From Oscillospiraceae bacterium (lineage in GTDB: Bacteria; Bacillota; Clostridia; Oscillospirales; Oscillospiraceae), in the NCBI GenBank assembly GCA_031272845.1, contig JAISTA010000191.1, positions 1-5,774 on the forward strand: a stretch of 5,774 nt of DNA, written 5' to 3'. Numbering within the stretch: the first letter of the stretch is position 1; each line of letters starts with the position of its first letter. A program made the translations under genes and the position numbers. The notes beneath the pieces are model-generated. The model did no database searches and was not told the origin of the DNA. It saw nothing but the letters and a program-made list of their open reading frames with translations. This document shows, piece by piece, positions 1-5,261 of this stretch.

Positions 1-2037
1 GAGGTGTTCACGCCGCTGACGACCAAAACCTACACGATTGTCGGCATTTGCGAAAGACCGGGCTTTGAGGAATACTATGCGCCGGGCTACACCGCGATAA
101 CCAAATCGGACGAGACAGCCGCCGCTGACGCGGTGTTTGACGTGCTTGTCGCGCTGAAAAAGCCGGGCGGCGTTTATGACTATGCCGAAAAGACGGCAGG
201 AGAATACAGCGCGGTGTATAACGGCGGTCTTCTGCGGATGCTCGGCGTGTCTGACAACGATAATTTTAACGCGATTTTGTATTCTCTCGGCGGCATTTTG
301 ATTGCGATGATTATGATCGGCGGCATTTTGCTGATTTACAACGCCTTTGCGATTTCCGTGAGTGAGCGTTCCCGCCAATTCGGCATTCTCTCCTCTGTAG
401 GCGCGACAAAAAAACAGCTCCGGCGGTCGGTGCTGTTTGAGGGGATTTGTATCGGCGCGGTTGGCATTCCGATCGGCGTTTTGGCCGGTATCGGCGGTAT
501 CGGCGTTACGCTGAAGTTTATCAGCGGTATTTTCAGGTCGCTCAGTGCAAACGCGGCAACCTTAGTGCTGACAGTGTCTGTTCCCGCTATCGTAATCGCA
601 GTCGCTGTCGGCGCGGCCGTCATACTGCTGTCGGCATATCTTCCGGCGCGGCGTGCCGTGAAAAAATCGGCGATTGAGATCATCCGCCAGACGGACGACG
701 TTAAAATCTCCGCCAAAAAGGTCAAAACCTCCAGGCTGACGGCCGCGCTGTTCGGACTGCCGGGGACGCTTGCTCTCAAGAACTTTAAGCGCAATAAAAA
801 GCGCTACCGCAGCACGGTTCTGTCGCTTTTTGTCAGCGTGGTGCTGTTTATCTCCGCAAGCGCGTTTGGCATGTATCTGAAAAAAGGAACGGATATGACG
901 GTTGCGGATTACGGGTATGACATTTCATTTTCACGTTCTCAAGGCACATATCACAAGAGTGACGAAGAGCTTTTACGTCTTTACGATGAGTTAAAGGGCG
1001 TTGCAGGTGTTAAGAGCAGCGCGTACAAAACGGGAGTAGACTGCTCCGGAGAGATTGCAAAGGATAAGCTTACCGAGCGGTTTATTGAGCTTTGCGGTTA
1101 TGAGGAGGAGAACGCGGAGGTGCCGGTGTACCTGCATATAGAGTTCCTCGACGACGACACTTACGCAAAATATATCAAGTCCCTGGGGCTTTCTCCGGAG
1201 GAATACAACGCCGAAAACGGAAAGCTCATCGCAGTTGCAAAGATAACGGGGTATGACCCTTCAGTTCAGCGCAGCGTATCGGTTGATATATTCCGCGAGA
1301 CTTCCGTTTTCATGCAAATAACGCCCCAACGAGGTGCTGAAAAGCTGGATGGCGCATCGCAGGACATTGACTTCACAATTGTTGAGCAATTGCCGGAGGA
1401 ATTCAGCGAAACATCCTTTGCGGACTTTGCAGCCTATGCCCCGTACTCCGCTAAATCGCTGTTTGACGCGCCTGAAGAGTGGTTCTCCGGCATAAGTATG
1501 GTCTTTACGTCGGGCGACCCGACCGCTTCTGCGGCGGAGATGGAAACCATTATCAAGGACAGGGGAATAACCGCCGGATACGCGCTGTTTAACGTGGCGG
1601 CGGCGCAGCAGTCAAACCGCAGCGTGATTACAATCGTAAACATTTTCACCTACGGCTTTGCGATCCTGATTTCGCTGATTGCGATTGCCAACGTGTTCAA
1701 CACGGTGTCAACCAGCATACAGCTTCGGCGGCGGGAGTTCGCTATGCTGCGCTCTATTGGTATGAGTACCCGGGACTTTAACAGGATGATGAACTTTGAG
1801 TGCCTTTTCTACGGACTAAAGGCGCTGCTGTACGGGCTTCCGGCCGCCGCGCTTGTCACCTTCGGGATTTACAAGGCTGTTGTGAACGCCGTGGACGTTT
1901 CCTTTACGCTGCCCTGGAGCAGTATCGCAATCAGCGTGATCAGCGTGTTTTTTGTAGTGTTTGCAACAATGCTGTACTCGGTGCGCAAGCTGAAAAACGC
2001 AAATATCATCGACGGACTGCGCGACGAGATGGCGTAG
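1..2037 (+). CDS. FtsX/MacB-type ABC transporter permease, two-module, 5'-truncated by window edge
   Basis: Large inner-membrane permease of the FtsX/LolE/MacB type, which works with a separate ATPase, often to export or sense antimicrobial peptides, or to move lipids or proteins; its substrate cannot be told here. The frame is open from base 1, so the GTG at 4 is not a credible start and the N-terminal part (first helix and most of the first extracellular domain) lies outside. Counting residues from nt 4, hydrophobic segments fall near 92-117, 147-175, 188-213, 272-292, 545-566, 602-625 and 638-660. This fits the 4+4 helix layout of a duplicated module. The FtsX coupling motif appears twice: SERSRQFGILSSVGATKKQL (119-138) and QLRRREFAMLRSIGMSTRDF (573-592). 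LPARRAVKKSAIEIIR (213-228) is the usual end of module one. An extracellular domain of about 250 residues (293-545) separates the modules. The ATPase partner is probably upstream, off the window. Family is confident; specific function is unknown. Confidence 0.9.
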   Translation, partial: EVFTPLTTKTYTIVGICERPGFEEYYAPGYTAITKSDETAAADAVFDVLVALKKPGGVYDYAEKTAGEYSAVYNGGLLRMLGVSDNDNFNAILYSLGGILIAMIMIGGILLIYNAFAISVSERSRQFGILSSVGATKKQLRRSVLFEGICIGAVGIPIGVLAGIGGIGVTLKFISGIFRSLSANAATLVLTVSVPAIVIAVAVGAAVILLSAYLPARRAVKKSAIEIIRQTDDVKISAKKVKTSRLTAALFGLPGTLALKNFKRNKKRYRSTVLSLFVSVVLFISASAFGMYLKKGTDMTVADYGYDISFSRSQGTYHKSDEELLRLYDELKGVAGVKSSAYKTGVDCSGEIAKDKLTERFIELCGYEEENAEVPVYLHIEFLDDDTYAKYIKSLGLSPEEYNAENGKLIAVAKITGYDPSVQRSVSVDIFRETSVFMQITPQRGAEKLDGASQDIDFTIVEQLPEEFSETSFADFAAYAPYSAKSLFDAPEEWFSGISMVFTSGDPTASAAEMETIIKDRGITAGYALFNVAAAQQSNRSVITIVNIFTYGFAILISLIAIANVFNTVSTSIQLRRREFAMLRSIGMSTRDFNRMMNFECLFYGLKALLYGLPAAALVTFGIYKAVVNAVDVSFTLPWSSIAISVISVFFVVFATMLYSVRKLKNANIIDGLRDEMA

Positions 2038-2060
2038 GGCAGGGGATAGGTATAGAAAAG

Positions 2061-2109
2061 CACGCGAGCCCGTCCGGTAGGAATTCCGAGCGGGCTCGCG
2101 TGTATTTTT
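2061..2109. terminator. Strong hairpin terminator between convergent genes, probably bidirectional
   Basis: Arms CACGCGAGCCCG (2061-2072) and CGGGCTCGCGTG (2091-2102) form a perfect 12-bp GC-rich stem around an 18-nt loop. On the + strand it begins 23 nt after the permease stop and is followed by TATTTTT (2103-2109), a good intrinsic terminator tail. Read on the minus strand, the same stem is followed by CTTTTCTAT, also T-rich. It can therefore serve as terminator for the permease and as a backstop for the converging minus-strand cluster. Confidence 0.85.
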
Positions 2110-2142
2110 GGTCAGCTTATGATGTTATTTTAACTATCCCTA

Positions 2143-2179
2143 ATGCAAAGCTGCGCGTATTTTTACCCAAACGCGCAGC
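2143..2179 (-). terminator. Probable terminator hairpin behind metI
   Basis: On the minus strand the arms GCTGCGCGT (2179-2171) and ACGCGCAGC (2158-2150) pair over 9 bp with a 12-nt loop, starting 16 nt after the metI stop codon. The following bases are TTTGCATT, only a weak T tract, so termination may be partial, with the stronger hairpin at 2061-2102 acting as backup. On the + strand no T-run follows this stem. The hairpin is seen directly; its role as a terminator is inferred from position. Confidence 0.6.
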
Positions 2180-2195
2180 CTCTGCGCCAACGCCA

Positions 2196-2870
2196 TTAAA
2201 GCCGCTTGTCGCCCCATTTGGACACCTTTGTGCCGATTTCCTGAAACACCTGCACCACTATTATCAGCATTGCGACCGTCACCAGCATTACGTTTGTCTT
2301 GTATCGGTAATACCCGAACCGTATCGCAATATCCCCGAGTCCGCCGCCGCCTACTATTCCTGCCATTGCAGAATAGCTCAGAATTGTTGTTACGGCGATT
2401 GCCGCGCCGAGGAGCAAGGACGGCCGCGATTCCGGCAGCAGCACCTTGTACACGATTTGCCAGGGCGAAGCGCCCATTGCCGTCGCCGCCTCAATCGCGC
2501 CCCGGTCAACCTCTTTTAGCGAGCCTTCAACAAGCCGCGCGATAAACGGAGCCGCCGCAATCACGAGCGGCACGACCGTTGCCGTGGAGCCGATTGTTGT
2601 ACCGACGACAAACCGCGTGAACGGTATAATCGCGATGAGCAGAATCAAAAACGGCACGGAGCGCAGGATATTTACAATAAACCCCACCGCCTTATTCAAA
2701 GCGGGCATAGGAACAAGCCCGTCCTTTTCGGTGACGACGAGCAGCACTCCGACCGGCAGACCGATAACGTATGCCAAAAGGGTTGACATCAGCGTCATAT
2801 ACACGGTTTCCAGCAGTCCCTTTGCGAGCATTGGAGAATACGTCTGCAGCCACGTCAGAAATTCATCCAT
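2196..2870 (-). CDS. metI: Methionine-type ABC importer permease MetI
   Basis: Membrane subunit of the MetNI importer: two copies form the channel for methionine or a related amino acid delivered by a MetQ-type binding protein. The 224-aa length is close to the family norm of about 217. Hydrophobic segments near residues 20-46, 60-83, 93-111, 150-170 and 195-215 match the five-helix MetI fold. The EAA coupling loop that contacts the ATPase is EVDRGAIEAATAMGASPWQI (120-139), and the family-typical GGGGLGDIAIRFGYYRY lies at 174-190. The ATG at 2870 is chosen over a TTG six codons upstream because AGGAGG at 2885-2880 is placed 9 nt before it. The start overlaps the metN stop by 8 bp (ATGGATGA), so the two subunits are probably translationally coupled. 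A hairpin follows the stop. Assignment to the MetI family is strong; the exact substrate is inferred. Confidence 0.94.
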   Translation of the reverse strand: MDEFLTWLQTYSPMLAKGLLETVYMTLMSTLLAYVIGLPVGVLLVVTEKDGLVPMPALNKAVGFIVNILRSVPFLILLIAIIPFTRFVVGTTIGSTATVVPLVIAAAPFIARLVEGSLKEVDRGAIEAATAMGASPWQIVYKVLLPESRPSLLLGAAIAVTTILSYSAMAGIVGGGGLGDIAIRFGYYRYKTNVMLVTVAMLIIVVQVFQEIGTKVSKWGDKRL

Positions 2871-3546
2871 TTTGGAGCACCTCCTCAACAGTCAGCTTGC
2901 TGCCTGAAATCACCGCAACGCGCGTGCAGAGTGTTTCGATCACGCGCATTTCGTGCGTTATAATTACGATTGTAATGCCGAACCTGCGGTTAATGTCAGA
3001 CAGCAGAGCCAGAATCTCGTCAGTTGTTTCGGGGTCGAGCGCGCTTGTCGCCTCGTCGCACAGCAGCGCCCTTGGGTTCGGCGCAATTGCCCGCGCGATT
3101 GCAACGCGCTGCTTTTGTCCGCCGGAGAGCTTGGCGGGATACGCCTTTGCCTTATCGGAAAGTCCCACGACCTCCAGCAGCTCAAGCGCGCGCGCCTTTG
3201 CCTGCGCGCGCGGCACGCCCGCAATCTCAAGCGGAAAGCAAATGTTGTCCAGTACATTGCGCTGCATAAGCAGGTTGAACTGCTGAAATATCATCCCGAT
3301 GCTCTGCCGCGTTTTATACAGCTCGCGAGGGGGAAGAGACGTTATTTCAACGCCGTCGAAGAAAATCTCGCCTGAGGTCGGACGCTCGAGCAGGTTAAAG
3401 CAGCGCGTGAGCGTGGACTTGCCCGCGCCGCTTCTGCCGATAACGCCGAAAATTTCTCCCGGATAAATGGCAAGATTAATGTCTGACAGCACAGGAATGT
3501 CTCCGAACGCCTTGCACAGATTTTTCGTATGTATAATAGGCTCCAT
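2863..3546 (-). CDS. metN: Methionine-type ABC importer ATPase MetN, short form without C-terminal regulatory domain
   Basis: Cytoplasmic ATPase that powers MetI. All catalytic motifs are present: Walker A GRSGAGKST (37-45), Q-loop IFQQFNLL (86-93), signature LSGGQKQR (140-147), Walker B ALLCDE (160-165) with D-loop SALDP (168-172), and the switch histidine in ITHEM (H198). CDEATSALDPETT is typical of the MetN branch, and the adjacent metI supports it. At 227 aa it is far shorter than the usual MetN of about 340. It stops at VEEVLQNG, right after the ATPase core, so the NIL/ACT-like domain that binds methionine and inhibits transport in E. coli MetN is absent. The stop overlaps metI and the reading frame is clean, so this looks like a stable short form, not a frameshift. 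The ATG at 3546 follows AGGGG (3555-3551) at a tight 4-nt spacing, next to a strong hairpin. Confidence 0.92.
   Translation of the reverse strand: MEPIIHTKNLCKAFGDIPVLSDINLAIYPGEIFGVIGRSGAGKSTLTRCFNLLERPTSGEIFFDGVEITSLPPRELYKTRQSIGMIFQQFNLLMQRNVLDNICFPLEIAGVPRAQAKARALELLEVVGLSDKAKAYPAKLSGGQKQRVAIARAIAPNPRALLCDEATSALDPETTDEILALLSDINRRFGITIVIITHEMRVIETLCTRVAVISGSKLTVEEVLQNG
2880..2885 (-). promoter_or_regulatory. Ribosome binding site of metI
   Basis: A perfect AGGAGG, within GAGGAGGT, lies inside the 3' end of metN, 9 nt before the ATG at 2870. It decides the metI start: the in-frame TTG at 2888 overlaps this motif and has no suitable upstream site of its own. Confidence 0.85.
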
Positions 3547-3557
3547 AATACCCCTAA

Positions 3558-3586
3558 AGTCCCCGCTCCATAACGGAACGGGGACT
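3558..3586 (-). promoter_or_regulatory. Stem-loop in the metN leader, directly before its ribosome binding site
   Basis: On the minus strand AGTCCCCGTTCC (3586-3575) pairs with GGAGCGGGGACT (3569-3558): 12 bp with one G-U pair and a 5-nt loop, GTTAT. The base of the stem is 2 nt from the AGGGG ribosome binding site of metN. Only CTTTAGG follows, not a T-run, so it is a poor intrinsic terminator. Possible roles are control of metN translation, 5' protection of transcripts from the promoter at 3604-3632, or a 3' stabiliser of the upstream lipoprotein message. The structure is seen; the role is inferred. Confidence 0.65.
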
Positions 3587-3603
3587 CTGTAATTGTTATG
3601 ACC

Positions 3604-3632
3604 AGTATACGCGAAAACGCGAGCCGTGTCAA
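3604..3632 (-). promoter_or_regulatory. Near-consensus sigma-A promoter for metN-metI
   Basis: Minus-strand TTGACA (3632-3627), an exactly 17-bp spacer (3626-3610) and TATACT (3609-3604) match the housekeeping promoter consensus at 11 of 12 positions with ideal spacing. It lies entirely in the gap between the fused lipoprotein gene and metN and points at metN. A start site near 3597-3599 would give a leader of about 50 nt containing the hairpin at 3586-3558. The spacer contains CGCG-TTTT-CGCG (3621-3610), a short inverted repeat that could be a protein site but may be chance. Confidence 0.78.
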
Positions 3633-3633
3633 T

Positions 3634-3647
3634 ATATGTTATATGTT
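3634..3647. repeat. Tandem 7-mer, AT-rich, directly upstream of the -35 box
   Basis: Two perfect copies of ATATGTT (plus strand: 3634-3640 and 3641-3647) abut the -35 region of the metN promoter. They overlap the stop codon of the lipoprotein gene by 2 nt. The position suits an UP-like element or a regulator site. Two short AT-rich copies could also arise by chance. Confidence 0.4.
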
Positions 3648-5259
3648 ACTTGCTGGGGATAACAGCGTCGCCGTATGTATCGGTGATGAACTGCTTGATC
3701 GCATCGCTCCTCAGAACCGCGATGAGCGCCTGCACGGCTGGGTTATTCTCATTGCCGGCCTTTACCGCGATGACGTTTGCAAAGGTGACGGCGGCGATAC
3801 CGCCGGCGGCCTCAATCGCAAGCGCGTCTGTCGCGGCTGAAAGTCCCGCGTCAAGCGCGTAGTTGCCGTTGATGACCGCAATGTCAACATCCGGCAGGCT
3901 GCGCGGAATCTGCGCCGCCTCAAGCTCTACAATGTCAAGCTTTTTCGGGTTATCGATGATGTCAAGCTTTGTCGCCTCAAGTCCCGCGCCCTCCTTGAGC
4001 GTAATAAGACCCTGCTCCTGGAGAAGCAGAAGCGCGCGGGCTTCGTTTGTCGTGTCGTTCGGAACCGCGACCTTTGCGCCGTCCTTTAAGTCGGCAAGCG
4101 ACTTTGTTTTTCCGGGATAAATGCCGAACGGCTCGTAGTGGATGTCCGCAATGTCAACAATGTGCGTTCCGTTTTCGGTGTTAAAGTCGGTAAGATACGG
4201 GCGGTGCGCAAAGTAGTTTGCGTCGATTGTGCCGTCCTCAAGGGTGAGGTTCGGCTGAACATAGTCTGTGAACTCAACAATATCAAGTGTTACGCCCTGC
4301 TGCGCGAGGATTTTCTTTGCCTCGGCAAGGATTTCAGCGTGCGGTGTGGGTGTCGCGCCGATTTTAAGCGTTAAGGGCGCCGAGGGTGTTGCGGGGGACG
4401 CGTCAACAACGCCGCCCTCAACAACAAGCTCGTCGGGAGAAACCGCGTCGCCGTAAACGGAGGCAAGCGTCGCCGCATAGTCCGCGTGGAAGAACTGCTC
4501 GTCAGCCAGAGCTACGATTTCGTCGTTCAGCCAGTTCAAAAGAGCCGTATTGCCCTTTGTGACTGCGGGGGCGATTGTGTCAAGGCTGCCGAGGCTCGGA
4601 ATGCCGACAGTGAAGCCGGGATTTGCGATTGCCCACGCGAGAACCTCTGTGTTGTCTGTTGAAAACGCGTCCGCGCGGCCGTCAAGCAGCGCGCTGAAGG
4701 TTTCCGTGTATTTCTCAAACTTTACAAGCTCAACGCCGGGTACGTTTGCCTCAAAATACGTCTCCGCTGTTGTGCCTGTTGCGACAATAAGCTTTTTTCC
4801 GACGAGCTGAGAGACGTCTGTAATCAGCGCGGAATCCGGGCTTACAACGCCGAGCGCGACCTTCATATAGGGAAGCGCAAAGTCAACCTTTTCGGCGCGC
4901 TCCTGCGTTACGGTGAAGTTGGCGAGGATAATGTCAACCTTTGCGGTCTCCAAAAACTCAATGCGGCTTGCGGGCTCAACGCTTACGTACTTAACGGTTA
5001 CGCCGAGATCCTTTGCGATACGGTCTCCGAAGTACACATCATAGCCCTGATACTTGCCGTCCTTATCGACATAGCCGAAGGGCGCCTTGTCGCTGAACAC
5101 GCCGATTACAACCTCGCCAGAGGACTTGATTTCGTCGAGCGTGCGCGCCGTTCCGGAGGAGGGTGCGGACGGAGACGCCGCCGGGTCTTGTTTTTTGCAT
5201 GACGCAAACGCACCAAGTGTCAGTGCGAGTACGAGCAGAATACTGAGAATCTTTTTCAT
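3646..5259 (-). CDS. Fused two-domain substrate-binding lipoprotein: family-3 amino acid SBP + MetQ/NlpA
   Basis: One 537-aa frame carries two full extracytoplasmic binding proteins. Residues 1-21 are a lipoprotein signal (KK, hydrophobic core, lipobox FASC, lipidated C21, the only Cys). A Ser/Pro/Ala spacer (27-38) leads to a family-3 domain (about 40-275) like PEB1/GlnH: FGYVDKDGKYQGYDV (61-75), ILANFTVTQERAEKVDF (111-127), and the expected amino-acid-gripping R99 and D202 (FSTDN). A linker (276-295, with DASPATPSAP) leads to a MetQ domain (about 296-537): ANYFAHRPYL (347-356), VAVPNDTTNEARALLLLQEQ (397-416), VELEAAQIPRSLPDVDIAVI (444-463). Both domains are of normal length, and the junction has no internal start, second signal peptide or stop. 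It lies between a polar amino acid transporter ATPase and metNI, so it may serve both. The ATG at 5259 is 2 nt after the ATPase stop. The family-3 ligand is unknown; acidic or sulfur amino acids are plausible. A standard symbol would mislead. Confidence 0.93.
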   Translation of the reverse strand: MKKILSILLVLALTLGAFASCKKQDPAASPSAPSSGTARTLDEIKSSGEVVIGVFSDKAPFGYVDKDGKYQGYDVYFGDRIAKDLGVTVKYVSVEPASRIEFLETAKVDIILANFTVTQERAEKVDFALPYMKVALGVVSPDSALITDVSQLVGKKLIVATGTTAETYFEANVPGVELVKFEKYTETFSALLDGRADAFSTDNTEVLAWAIANPGFTVGIPSLGSLDTIAPAVTKGNTALLNWLNDEIVALADEQFFHADYAATLASVYGDAVSPDELVVEGGVVDASPATPSAPLTLKIGATPTPHAEILAEAKKILAQQGVTLDIVEFTDYVQPNLTLEDGTIDANYFAHRPYLTDFNTENGTHIVDIADIHYEPFGIYPGKTKSLADLKDGAKVAVPNDTTNEARALLLLQEQGLITLKEGAGLEATKLDIIDNPKKLDIVELEAAQIPRSLPDVDIAVINGNYALDAGLSAATDALAIEAAGGIAAVTFANVIAVKAGNENNPAVQALIAVLRSDAIKQFITDTYGDAVIPSK

Positions 5260-5261
5260 TT

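Noticed and set aside
4..6. GTG at base 4 as the real start of the permease
   Set aside because: The frame is open upstream to base 1. The N-terminal helix and most of the first extracellular domain expected of this family are missing, so the gene continues off the window.
930..1470. Lower GC in the extracellular domain of the permease, as a sign of mosaic recombination
   Set aside because: By line counts this stretch is roughly 45-53% GC against about 55-70% in some membrane segments, but Ala/Gly/Val-rich helices raise GC by themselves. There are no sharp borders.
2110..2150. Promoter-like AT-rich stretch in the convergent gap
   Set aside because: No pair of -35/-10 boxes with acceptable spacing was found on either strand, and no gene starts downstream of it.
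1800..2519. 239-residue open frame on the + strand spanning the permease end and the intergenic gap
   Set aside because: It runs over the 3' end of the permease, both hairpins and into antisense metI. Its composition is Arg/Cys/His-rich without recognisable motifs. It is a shadow frame in GC-rich DNA.
3547..3645. SAM-I (S-box) riboswitch or T-box before metN
   Set aside because: The gap is 99 nt and the transcribed leader only about 50 nt. It shows a single hairpin, with no multi-helix junction, no kink-turn, no T-box sequence and no terminator with a T-run.
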